Source: Atherix ibis | Taxonomy: Eukaryota; Arthropoda; Insecta; Diptera; Athericidae | Length of the DNA: 64,000 nucleotides | Assembly: GCA_958298945.1 (NCBI GenBank) | Contig: CATQJD010000111.1 | Span: forward strand, 62,001 to 126,000 | Direction: 5' to 3' | Shown here: in pieces, positions 27,739 to 37,925 of the stretch | Layout: each line of letters opens with the position of its first letter | Numbering within the stretch: position 1 is the stretch's first letter | Program-made: the position numbers and the translations under genes | The notes under the pieces: generated by a model | Told to the model about the DNA's origin: nothing | The model's database searches: none | What the model saw: the letters and a program-made list of their open reading frames with translations, nothing else

Positions 27739-29460
27739 GAAATAGTATGTTTAAGAGGAATATGAAATAGTATATTTAAGAGGAATATGAAGTATTATGC
27801 TTAAGAGGAATATGAAGTAGTATGTTTAAGAGGAATATGAAGTAGTATGTTGAAGAGGAAAATGAAGTAGTATGTTTAAGAGGAATATGAAGTAGTACGT
27901 TTAAGAAGAATATGAAGTAGTATGTTTTAGAGTAATATGAAGTGGTACCTTTAAGAGGAATATGAAATAGTAGGTTTTAGAGGAATATGAAGTAGTATAT
28001 TTAAGAGGAATATGAAGTATTATGCTTAAGAGGATATGAAGTAACCTGTTTAAGAGGAATATGAAGTAGTATGTTTAAGAGGAATATGAAGTAGTATGCT
28101 TAAGAGGAATATAAAGTAGTATGCTTAAGAGGAATATGAAGTAGTATATTTAAGAGGAATATGAAGTTGTATGTTTAAGAGGAATATGAAGTAGTATGTT
28201 TAAGAGGAATATGAAGTAGTATGTTTAAGAGGAATATGAAGTAATATGTTTAAGAGGAATATGAAGTAGTATGTTTAAGAGGAATATGAAGTAGTATGTT
28301 CAAGAGGAATATGAAATAGTATGTTTAAGAGGATATGAAGTAACCTGTTTAAGAGGAATATGAAGTAGTATGTTTAAGAGGAATATGAAGTAGTATGCTT
28401 AAGAGGAATATAAAGTAGTATGCTTAAGAGGAATATGAAGTAGTATTTTTAAGAGGAATATGACGTAGTATATTTAAGAGGAATATGAAGAAGTATGTTC
28501 AAGAGGAATATGAAATAGTATGTTTAAGAGGATATGAAGTAACCTGTTTAAGAGGAATATGAAGTAGTATGTTTAAGAGGAATATGAAGTAGTATGCTTA
28601 AGAGGAATATAAAGTAGTATGCTTAAGAGGAATATGAAGTAGTATTTTTAAGAGGAATATGACGTAGTATATTTAAGAGGAATATGAAGAAGTATGTTTC
28701 AGAGGAATATGAAGTAGTATGTTTAAGAGGAATATGCAGTAGTATATTTAAGAGGAATATGAAGTAGTATATTTAAGATGAATATGAAGTAGTATGTTTA
28801 AGAAAAATATGAAGTACTATGTTTAAGAAGAATATGAAGTAGTATGTTTACGAGGAATATGAAGTATTATGTTTAATAGGAATATGAACTAGTATGTTTA
28901 AGAGGAATATGAAGTAGTAGATTTAAGAGGAATGTGAAGTAGTATATTTAAGAGCAATATGAAGTGGTATATTCAAGAGGAATATGAAGTAATATGTTTA
29001 AGAGGAATATGAAGTAGTATATTTAAGAGGAATATGAAGTAGTATGTTTAAGAGAAATATGAAGTAGTATGTATAAGAGTAATATGGAGTAGTATGTTTA
29101 AGAGGAATATAAAGTAGTGTGTTTAAGAGGAATATGAAGTAGTATATTTAAGAGAAATATGATGTAGTATGTTTAAGAAAAATATGAAGTAGTATATTTA
29201 AGAGGAATATGAAGTAGTGTGCTTAAGAGGAATATGAAGTAGTATGTTTAAGAGGAATATGAAGTAGTATGTTTAAGAGGAATGTGAAGTAGTATGTTTA
29301 AGAGGAATATGAAGTAGTATATTTAAGAGGAATATGAAGTAGTATATTTAAGAGGAATATGAAGTAGTATGTTTAAGAAAAATATGAAGTAGTATGTTTA
29401 AGAGGAAAATGAAGTAGTATGTTTAAGAGGAATATGAAGTAGTATGTTTAAAAGGAATAT
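27739..29460 (+). repeat. 1722-bp tandem duplication, copy 1
   Basis: The unit starts at a GAAATAGTATG monomer. It is 69 monomers, three of them 24 bp long (each with GGATATGAAGTAACCTG), hence 1725 minus 3. The GTAACCTG markers are at 28041, 28340 and 28539 (spacings 299 and 199). Within the unit a shorter block (GTAACCTG to GTATGTTCAAG) is itself repeated. The unit joins copy 2 directly. Confidence 0.9.
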
Positions 29461-31182
29461 GAAATAGTATGTTTAAGAGGAATATGAAATAGTATATTTA
29501 AGAGGAATATGAAGTATTATGCTTAAGAGGAATATGAAGTAGTATGTTTAAGAGGAATATGAAGTAGTATGTTGAAGAGGAAAATGAAGTAGTATGTTTA
29601 AGAGGAATATGAAGTAGTACGTTTAAGAAGAATATGAAGTAGTATGTTTTAGAGTAATATGAAGTGGTACCTTTAAGAGGAATATGAAATAGTAGGTTTT
29701 AGAGGAATATGAAGTAGTATATTTAAGAGGAATATGAAGTATTATGCTTAAGAGGATATGAAGTAACCTGTTTAAGAGGAATATGAAGTAGTATGTTTAA
29801 GAGGAATATGAAGTAGTATGCTTAAGAGGAATATAAAGTAGTATGCTTAAGAGGAATATGAAGTAGTATATTTAAGAGGAATATGAAGTTGTATGTTTAA
29901 GAGGAATATGAAGTAGTATGTTTAAGAGGAATATGAAGTAGTATGTTTAAGAGGAATATGAAGTAATATGTTTAAGAGGAATATGAAGTAGTATGTTTAA
30001 GAGGAATATGAAGTAGTATGTTCAAGAGGAATATGAAATAGTATGTTTAAGAGGATATGAAGTAACCTGTTTAAGAGGAATATGAAGTAGTATGTTTAAG
30101 AGGAATATGAAGTAGTATGCTTAAGAGGAATATAAAGTAGTATGCTTAAGAGGAATATGAAGTAGTATTTTTAAGAGGAATATGACGTAGTATATTTAAG
30201 AGGAATATGAAGAAGTATGTTCAAGAGGAATATGAAATAGTATGTTTAAGAGGATATGAAGTAACCTGTTTAAGAGGAATATGAAGTAGTATGTTTAAGA
30301 GGAATATGAAGTAGTATGCTTAAGAGGAATATAAAGTAGTATGCTTAAGAGGAATATGAAGTAGTATTTTTAAGAGGAATATGACGTAGTATATTTAAGA
30401 GGAATATGAAGAAGTATGTTTCAGAGGAATATGAAGTAGTATGTTTAAGAGGAATATGCAGTAGTATATTTAAGAGGAATATGAAGTAGTATATTTAAGA
30501 TGAATATGAAGTAGTATGTTTAAGAAAAATATGAAGTACTATGTTTAAGAAGAATATGAAGTAGTATGTTTACGAGGAATATGAAGTATTATGTTTAATA
30601 GGAATATGAACTAGTATGTTTAAGAGGAATATGAAGTAGTAGATTTAAGAGGAATGTGAAGTAGTATATTTAAGAGCAATATGAAGTGGTATATTCAAGA
30701 GGAATATGAAGTAATATGTTTAAGAGGAATATGAAGTAGTATATTTAAGAGGAATATGAAGTAGTATGTTTAAGAGAAATATGAAGTTGTATGTATAAGA
30801 GTAATATGGAGTAGTATGTTTAAGAGGAATATAAAGTAGTGTGTTTAAGAGGAATATGAAGTAGTATATTTAAGAGAAATATGATGTAGTATGTTTAAGA
30901 AAAATATGAAGTAGTATATTTAAGAGGAATATGAAGTAGTGTGCTTAAGAGGAATATGAAGTAGTATGTTTAAGAGGAATATGAAGTAGTATGTTTAAGA
31001 GGAATGTGAAGTAGTATGTTTAAGAGGAATATGAAGTAGTATATTTAAGAGGAATATGAAGTAGTATATTTAAGAGGAATATGAAGTAGTATGTTTAAGA
31101 AGAATATGAAGTAGTATGTTTAAGAGGAAAATGAAGTAGTATGTTTAAGAGGAATATGAAGTAGTATGTTTAAAAGGAATAT
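29461..31182 (+). repeat. 1722-bp tandem duplication, copy 2
   Basis: Direct tandem copy of 27739-29460: GTAACCTG markers at 29763, 30062 and 30261, each 1722 bp from its partner, and the GTTGAAGAGG monomer at 29573 against 27851. Only a few differences were noticed, for example GAAGTTGTATGTATAAG near 30785 against GAAGTAGTATGTATAAG, and AAGAAGAATATG near 31100 against AAGAAAAATATG. This implies a very recent duplication. After 31182 the copies diverge. Confidence 0.9.
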
Positions 31183-31891
31183 GAAGTAGTATGTTTTAGA
31201 GTAATATGAAGTGGTACGTTTAAGATGAATATGGAGTAGTATGTTTAAAAGGAATATGAAGTCGTATATTTAAGAGCAATATGAAAGATTATGTTTAAGA
31301 GGAATATGAAGTAGTATGTTTAAGAGGAATATGAAGTAGTATGTTTAAAAGGAATATAAGGTAGTATGTTTAAGAGGAATATGAAGTAATATGTTTAAGA
31401 GGAGTATGAAGTAGTATGTTTAAGAGGAATATGGAGTAGTGTGTTTAAGAGGAATATGAAGTAGTATGTTTAAGAGGAATAAGTAGTAGTATATTTAAGA
31501 GGAATATGAAGTAGTATATTTAAGAGGAATATGAAATAGTATGTTTGAGAGGAATATGAAGTAGTATATTTAAGAGGAATATGAAGTAGTATGTCTAAGA
31601 GGAATATGAAGTGGTATGGTTAAGAGGAATATGAAGAAGTATGTTTGAGAGGAATATGAAATAGTATGTTAAAGAGGAATATGAAGTAGTATTTTTAAGA
31701 GGAATATGAAGTAGTATGTTTAAGAGGAATATGAAGTAGTATATTTAAGAGGAATATGAAGTAGTATGTTTAAGAGGAATATGAAGTAGTATGTTTAAGA
31801 GGAATATGAAGTAGTATGTTTAAGAGAACTATGAAGTAGTATGTTTAAGAGGAATATAAAGTAGTATGTTTAAGAGGAATATGAAGTAGTA

Positions 31892-31912
31892 CGAGGGTCG
31901 TTCAATAAGTCC
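31892..31912 (+). repeat. Mariner 1 left terminal inverted repeat
   Basis: 21 bp beginning CGAGGGTCGTTCAATAAGT, immediately after TA at 31890-31891. It is a perfect inverted match to 33019-33039. Beyond 21 bp the two ends no longer match well. Confidence 0.95.
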
Positions 31913-31953
31913 ATAGAAAAAGATGGAAAAAACTGTTTTTTTAAAAAAAAATT

Positions 31954-32894
31954 TTATTTTTCAATATAATAAAAAGTTCCTTTTAACTCTATACTCTTTC
32001 CCAACTGTTTTTCCAAAATTTTTATCCCGTCCAAAAAATAGGATTCCCGAAGTTCTGCAAAATACTCATCCGTTTGAGCAATGACGGCCTCGTTGGAAGT
32101 GAACCGTCGTCCGCCAAGCCATTTCTTTAGATTGGAGAAAAGAAAATAGTCACTCGGGGCCAAATCTGGTGAATAATGGGATTCTGCAACAATTCCATTC
32201 TCAATTCCACAATTTTGGCCATGGAAACAGCGCAGGTGTGCACACGCGCATTGTCCTGATGCAAGAGGATTTTTTTCTTCTTCAGATGGGGGCGTTTCTC
32301 TTTGATTTCCTCGCTCAACTGTTGCAATAACGACGCGTAATACGCTCCTGTTATTGTTTTTCCTTTTTCCAAGTAATCGATAAAAATGATGCCTGCGAAT
32401 TCCAAAAGACCGTGGCCATCACCTTGCCGGCCGATGGCACAGTTTTTGCTTTCTTCGGAGCCCGTGGAAGAGTGCCAACATAGCCTCAGAGTAGACTACA
32501 CGATTGCGCTTATTCTCCTCTGAGAGCAAACGCGGCCCCATCTTGCCGAAATTTTTTTCACAGACAATTTTTCATGCAAAATTGAAGCGACTGTACCTTG
32601 TGATATGTCCGTGGCCTCAACTAATTCGCGCACTTTAATTCGCCGATTGTTCAAAATCAGATCGTGGATTTTGTCGATGATTTCAGGAGTAGACACCTCA
32701 ACTGGACGTCCTGAACGATGTTCATCTTTTGTGGATGAACGGCCACGTTAAAATTCATTCACCCAATTGTAAACCGTCGCAAATAAACGTGCAGATGTGC
32801 CATGAACTGCATTCAACTCGGCTTTGATTTCTTTCGGGCTTAAGCCTTTCAAATGGAGATGTTTGATGATAGCCCTAAGCTCGCTTTTTTCCAT
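31954..32894 (-). pseudogene. Mariner 1 transposase, degenerate
   Basis: Relic of a mariner transposase, the cut-and-paste enzyme that binds the inverted repeats through an N-terminal helix-turn-helix region and cuts with a D,D34D catalytic domain. The likely start is the ATG at 32894 and the stop TAA at 31956-31954. Recognisable parts are the N-terminal domain (about residues 1-115), a linker in ARW..PRLL style, KVMATVFW, IIFIDYL, HQDNA (second Asp at 32255-32253), YSPDLAPSD (third Asp at 32151-32149) and a C-terminal tail. Lesions are an in-frame TAA at codon 49 (32750-32748), single-base losses near 32535, 32392 and 32177, and an internal deletion with its junction near 32463. That deletion removes the segment that would hold the first catalytic Asp (the DETW motif). 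Adding back 112 bp and three bases to the 941 bp gives 1056 bp, or 351 codons plus stop, a normal mariner length. That the element is dead is certain. Confidence 0.93.
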
Positions 32895-33018
32895 TGTTAT
32901 GCACAAATAAATGTCGTTAACTTTAATCGACGATAGAAATTGACCTACGCTATGGATCGAGCTGAAATTTTGACAGCTTTCCTGTCGATAATAATACTTA
33001 CAAAAAAATTTTATCGAA

Positions 33019-33039
33019 GGACTTATTGAACGACCCTCG
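33019..33039 (-). repeat. Mariner 1 right terminal inverted repeat
   Basis: Perfect 21-bp inverted copy of 31892-31912, ending in ACCCTCG and followed by TA at 33040-33041. It is the 5' end of the element relative to the transposase. Confidence 0.95.
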
Positions 33040-33041
33040 TA

Positions 33042-34189
33042 ATTCCTATTTCTCTTAAATATACTACTTCATATTCCTCCTGAATATACTACTGCATATT
33101 CCTCTTAAATATACTACTTTATATTCCTCTTTAATATACTACTTCATATTACTCTTAAATATACTACTTCATATTCCTCTCAAATATACTACTTCATATT
33201 CTTCTTAATTATAATACTTAATATTCCTCTTAAATATACTACAATACTTCATATTCCTCTTAAATATACTACTTCATATTCCTCTTAAATATACTACTGC
33301 ATATTTCTCTTAAATATACTACTGTATATTCCTCTTAAATATACTACTGTATATTCCTCTGAAATATACTACTTCATATTCCTCTTAAATATACTACTGC
33401 ATATTCCTCTTAAACATACTAGTTCATATTCCTATTAAACATACTACTTCATATTCCTCGTAAACATACTACTTCATATTCTTCTTAAACATACTACTTC
33501 ATATTCCTCTTAAATATACTACTTCATATTCCTCTTAAATATACTACTTCATATTCCTCTTAAACATACTACTTCATATTCCTCTTAAACATACTACTTC
33601 ATATTCCTCTTAAACATACTACTTCATATTCCTCTTAAGCACACTACTTCATATTCCTCTTAAATATACTACTTCATATTTTTCTTAAACATACTACATC
33701 ATATTTCTCTTAAATATACTACTTCATATTCCTCTTAAATATACTACTGCATATTCCTTTTAAATATACTACCTCATATTTTTCTTAAATATACTACTGC
33801 ATATTTCTCTTAAATATACTACTGTATATTCCTCTTAAATATACTACTGTATATTCCTCTGAAATATACTACTGCATATTCCTCTTAAATATACTACTGC
33901 ATATTCCTCTTAAGTATACTACTTCATATTCCTCTTAAAAATACTACTTCATATTGCTCTTAAATATACTACTATATATTCCTCTTAAATATAATATTTA
34001 ATATTCCTCTTAAATATAATACTTAATATTCCTCTTAAATATAATACTTAATAGTCCTCTTAAATATACTACTGCATATTCCTCTTAAATATACTACTTC
34101 ATATTCCTCTTAAATATACTACTTCATTATCCTCTTAAATATACTACTTCATATGCCTCTTAAATATACTACTGCATATTCTTCTTAAA
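33042..34189 (-). repeat. Satellite segment between the two mariners, - orientation
   Basis: About 1.15 kb of the same satellite family read on the - strand. It is a mosaic. Most monomers are B-type (CTTAAATATACTAC on the + strand), but about 33410-33650 contains a run of A-type monomers (CTTAAACATACTAC). It has irregular monomers, such as ATAATACTTAATATTCC and one 30-bp ACTACAATACTTC form near 33240, and several TACTGTATATTCC variants. The first bases after mariner 1 do not match a monomer continuing from the left flank. No gene is present. Confidence 0.95.
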
Positions 34190-34191
34190 TA

Positions 34192-34210
34192 ACAGTTCGG
34201 CTGAAAAGTT
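34192..34210 (+). repeat. Mariner 2 left terminal inverted repeat
   Basis: 19 bp, ACAGTTCGGCTGAAAAGTT, directly after TA at 34190-34191. It matches 35453-35471 perfectly in inverse, with partial matching for several bases further inward. Confidence 0.96.
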
Positions 34211-34258
34211 TAGAACGAAACACAGTAGAAATATTTTTTTTTGCAAAATTCATTTTTA

Positions 34259-35292
34259 TTATTCAACATAGATGCCTTCGAGGGCGATACAGCGATTATA
34301 GCGATCTTCCAACTTTTCGATACCATTTTTATAGTACTCTTTCGGTTTTGCCTCAAAATAGGCCTCAGTTTCATCATCGGTCTTAAATTTCTTGCCAGCG
34401 AGCATTCTCTTGAGGTCTGCAAACAGGAAAAAGTCGCTGGGGGCCAGATCTGGAGAATACGGTGGATGGGGAAGCAATTCGTAGCCCAATTCATTGAGTT
34501 TGACCATCGTTTTCATCGACTTGTGACACTGTGCATTGTCTTGGTGAAACAACACTTTTTCTTCTTCAAATGAGGCCGTTTCTTAGCGATTTCTTTCTTC
34601 AAACGATCCAATAACGCTATATAATAGTCGCTGTTGATCGTCTGTCCCTTCTGGAGATAGTCAATGAATATTATACCATGCGCATCCCAAAATACAGACG
34701 CCATCACCTTGCCAGCCGACTGTTGCGTCTTTCCACGCTTTGGATTCGGTTCGTCGCTCGCTCTCCACTCTGCCGACTGCTGATTGGACTCTGGAGTGTG
34801 GTGACGGAGCCATGTTTCATCCATTGTCACATATCGACGCAAAAATTCGGGTTTATTGCGCTTGAACAGCTCCAAACACTGCTCAGAATCATCAACACGT
34901 TGTTGTTTTTGGTCCACAGTGAGCCCACGCGGCAACCACTTTGCTCACAGCTTTCGCATGCCCAAATATTCATGCACGATATGTCCAACACGCTCTTTCG
35001 ATATCTTCAGAGTCTCAGCTATCTCGCTCAACTTCACTTTACGGTCATTTAAAATTATTTTGTGGATTTTTTTGATGTTTTCTGCCGTAACCACCTCTTT
35101 TGGACGTCCACTGTGTTCTGCATCAACTGTGCTCGTACGACCAGTTCGAAATTGACGAAACCAATATTCCACAGTTGAAATAGCTGGAGCAGAGTCCAGG
35201 TAACGTTTGTCAAACCATGCTTTGGTTTCTACTGTATTTTTTTTCATCAAAAAGCAATGCTTTATCAATACACGAAATTCGTCTTTATCCAT
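34259..35292 (-). pseudogene. Mariner 2 transposase, one stop and one frameshift
   Basis: Mariner transposase relic, ATG at 35292 to TAA at 34261-34259. The length of 1034 bp is one base short of 345 codons including the stop. The N-terminal helix-turn-helix half (residues 1-115) ends at an in-frame TGA at codon 116 (34947-34945), in MRKL-stop-AKW, where relatives have Cys. The linker KWLPRGL follows, then TMDETW with the first catalytic Asp (codon about 158, 34821-34819), SAGKVMASVFWDAHG and IIFIDYL. One base is lost near 34553-34555, just before LFHQDNA. The second Asp (34540-34538) and third Asp (34435-34433, in YSPDLAPSD) are separated by 34 residues, the mariner D,D34D signature. It is about four residues shorter than Himar1 around KKFKTDDETEAYF. 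I started at ATG 35292 and not the upstream ATG at 35340 because family proteins begin at this point. Regulatory signals of its own were not identified. Confidence 0.95.
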
Positions 35293-35452
35293 TTTTTTTT
35301 CAATAACAAAAGTTGCTCCACTCAAAATGCTATATCTCACGAACCAATCGAGCGATTGCTGTCAAATTTTGACAGGAATTATTTGAAGCATGGGGCTTTG
35401 TGATAATTAAGTAGATTTTTGCAAGAGGCGCCATCTAGACGTCATGGTTTTC

Positions 35453-35471
35453 AACTTTTCAGCCGAACTGT
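35453..35471 (-). repeat. Mariner 2 right terminal inverted repeat
   Basis: Perfect 19-bp inverted copy of 34192-34210, followed by TA at 35472-35473 and then normal satellite (TACTACTTCATATTCC). It is the 5' end of the element relative to the transposase, about 160 bp upstream of its ATG. Confidence 0.96.
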
Positions 35472-35599
35472 TATACTACTTCATATTCCTCTTAAATATA
35501 CTACTTCATATTCTTTTTAAATATACTACTGCATATTCCTCTTAAATATACTACTTCATATGGCTCTTAAATATAATATTTATATTCATCTTAAATCCA

Positions 35600-37925
35600 A
35601 TACTTATTATTTCTCTTAAATATACTACTTCATATTCCTCTTAAATATACTACTTCATATTCCTCTTAAATATACTACTGCATATTCCTTTTAAATATAC
35701 TACCTCATTATTCTCTTAAATATACTACTGCATAATAATCTTAAATAGTATACTACTTCATATTCTTTTTAAATATACTACTGCATATTCCTCTTAGATA
35801 TACTACTGCATATGGCTCTTAAATATAATACTTAATATTCCTCTTAAATATAATACTTAATATTTCTCTTAAATATACTACTTCATATTCCTCTTAAATA
35901 TACTACTTCATATTCCTCTTAAATATACTACTGCATATTCCTTTTAAATATACTACCTCATATTTTTCTTAAATATACTACTGCATATTAATCTTAAATA
36001 TACTACTTCATATTCCTCTTAAATATACTACTTCATATTCCTCTTAAATATACTACTTCATATTCATTTTAAATATACTACTGCATATTAATCTTAAATA
36101 TACTACTGCATATTCCTCTTAAATAAACTACTTCATATTCCTCTTAAATATACTACTTCATATTACTCTTAAATATACTACTTCATATTCCTCTCAAATA
36201 TACTACTTCATATTCCTCTTATATATAATACTTAATATTCCTCTTAAATATACTACAATACTTCATATTCCTCTTAAATATACTACTTCATATTCCTCTT
36301 AAATATACTACTGCATATTCCTGTCAAATATACTACTTCATATTCCTCTTAAATATAATACTTAATATTCCCCTTAAATATACTACAATACTTCATATTC
36401 CTCTTAAATATACTACTTCATATTCCTCTTAAATATACTACTGCATATTCTTCTTAAATATACTACTGCATATACCTTTTAAATATACTACTTCATATTC
36501 CTCTTAAATATACTACTGCATATTCCTCTTAAATATACTGCTTCATATTCCTCTTAAATGTACTACTATATATTTCTCTTAAATATACTACTGCATATTC
36601 CCCTTAAATATACTACATCATATTCCTCTTAAATATAAACTTCTTATTCCTCTTAAATATACTAATTCATATTCCTCTTAAATATACTTCTTCATATTCC
36701 TCTTAAATATAATACTGCATATTCCTCTTAAATATACTACTTCATATTCCTCTTAAATGTACTACTGCATATTCCTCTTAAATATACTACTGCATATTGC
36801 TCTTAAATATACTACTTCATATTCCTCTCAAATATACTACTTCATATTCCTCTTAAATATAATACTTAATATTCCTCTTAAATATACTACAATACTTCAT
36901 ATTCCTCTTAAATATACTACTTCATATTCCTCTTAAATATACTACTGCATATTCCTCTTAAATATACTACTTCATATTCCTCTTAAATATACTACTTCAT
37001 ATTATTCTTAAATATACTTCTTCATATTCCTCTCAAATATACTACTTCATGCTCCTCTTAAATATACTACTTCATATTCCTCTCAAATATACTTCTTCAT
37101 ATTCCCCTTAAATATAATACTAAATATTCCTCTTAAATATACTACAATACTTCATATTCCTCTTAAATATACTACTTCATATTCCTCTTAAATATACTAC
37201 TGCATATTCCTCTTAAATATACTACTGCATATTCCTCTAAAATATACTACTGCATATTCCTCTTAAATATACTACTTCATATTCCTTTTAAATATACTAC
37301 TGCATATTCCTCTTAAATATACTACTTCATATTCCTCTTAAATGTACTACTACATATTCTTCTTAAATATACTACTGCATATTCCTCTTAAATATACTAC
37401 ATCATATTCCTCTTAAATATAAACTTCTTATTCCTCTTAAATGTACTACTTCATATTGCTCATAAATATACTACTATATATTCCTCTTAAATATAATACA
37501 TAATATTCCTCTTAAATATAATACTTCATATTCCTCTTAAATATAATACTTAATATTCCTCTTAAATATACTACTGGATATTCCTCTTAAATATACTACT
37601 TCATATTCCTCTTAAATATACTACTTCATTATCCTCTCCAATATACTACTTCATATGCCTCTTAAATATACTACTGCATATTCATCTTAAATATACTACT
37701 TCATATTCCTCTTAAATATACTACTTCATATTCCTCTTAAATATACTACAATACTTCATATTCCTCTTAAATATACTACTTTATATTCCTCTTAAATATA
37801 CTACTGCATATTCGTCTTAAATATACTACTTCATATTCCTCTTAAATAAACTACTTCATATTACCCTTAACTATACTACTTCATATTCCTCTCAAATATA
37901 CTACTTCATATTCCTCTTAAATATA
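35600..37925 (-). repeat. 2326-bp higher-order repeat of array B, copy 1
   Basis: Similarity to copy 2 begins about 130 bp after mariner 2 (ATTATTTCTCTTAAATATAC near 35605). Shared markers are AAATAGTATAC (35741 against 38067), ACTAATTCATATTCC (36661 against 38987), CTGGATATTCC (37574 against 39900) and TTCATTATCC (37621 against 39947), all 2326 bp apart. The left edge is less regular than later copies. The phase of the start is a choice. Confidence 0.85.

Larger units (their letters stand above)
1..31889 (+). repeat. Satellite array A, 25-bp monomer, + orientation
   Basis: An uninterrupted head-to-tail array of a 25-bp monomer, about 1,275 copies. The consensus is the core ATGTTTAAGAGGAATATGAA plus the linker GTAGT. 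It is AT-rich (7 G, 0 C, 18 A/T), has no CpG and no CENP-B-box-like motif. Frequent variants are ATAT for ATGT, ATGC for ATGT, GCAGTAG or GCAGCAG for GAAGTAG, GAAGAAG, and GTGTAAGGGG for GTTTAAGAGG. A diagnostic 24-bp monomer (GAGGATATGAAGTATTATGC and close variants) occurs near 3431, 7905, 10179, 12053, 14327, 17276, 18625, 20027, 25079 and 26578. Most of those spacings are a whole number of 25-bp monomers minus one base, as expected if the 24-mer travels with larger amplified blocks. All frames contain stops. The left end is cut by the window edge; the right end is the TA next to mariner 1. Confidence 0.98.
31892..33039 (-). mobile_element. Mariner element 1 (1148 bp, defective)
   Basis: A Tc1/mariner-class DNA transposon with perfect 21-bp terminal inverted repeats, flanked by TA on both sides (31890-31891 and 33040-33041), the target dinucleotide of this superfamily. 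One transposase relic lies on the - strand. The element is about 110 bp shorter than its inferred intact length because of an internal deletion that also removes a catalytic residue, so it cannot move itself. Satellite to the left is array A on the + strand and to the right is - strand satellite, so the element occupies an orientation switch. Its termini and protein differ clearly from element 2, so the two are separate mariner lineages. The subfamily of this one was not identified. Confidence 0.96.
34192..35471 (-). mobile_element. Mariner element 2 (1280 bp, irritans/Himar1-type, nearly intact)
   Basis: A full-length mariner with perfect 19-bp terminal inverted repeats extended by imperfect pairing, bounded by TA target duplications at 34190-34191 and 35472-35473. 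Removing the element and one TA leaves CTTCTTAAATATACTACTTC, a normal - strand monomer, so this is a simple insertion into existing satellite. The termini resemble Himar1 ends and the transposase motifs fit the irritans subfamily (from memory of the family, not a search). The transposase has only two inactivating lesions. Both ends look competent, so the copy might once have been mobilised in trans. Confidence 0.97.

Noticed and set aside
1..31889. A CRISPR array, because of regularly spaced short repeats
   Set aside because: Monomers are directly adjacent with no unique spacers, and variation is scattered point changes. It is a satellite.
1..31889. A repetitive protein-coding gene
   Set aside because: The monomer contains TAA, TAG and TGA, and 25 is not a multiple of three, so each frame cycles through every phase and meets stops within a few monomers. 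No long open frame is present on either strand.
31892..33039. A simple foldback palindrome or hairpin assembly error as the cause of the orientation switch
   Set aside because: The arms on each side differ in monomer subfamily (ATGT against ATAT types), in variant monomers and in higher-order unit length, so the right arm is not a mirror copy of the left. An assembly join through the mariner itself is still possible and is listed as a test.
34210..34494. A - strand open frame of 94 codons overlapping the end of the mariner 2 transposase
   Set aside because: It is in a different frame from the HQDNA..YSPDLAPSD segment and has no family motif. Its overlap is accidental.
34241..34573. A + strand open frame of 110 codons inside mariner 2
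   Set aside because: It is antisense to the C-terminal half of the transposase, whose motifs and catalytic residues are on the - strand. It has no recognisable domain of its own.
34678..35155. Two + strand open frames inside mariner 2
   Set aside because: They are antisense shadows of the transposase N-terminal and DETW regions.
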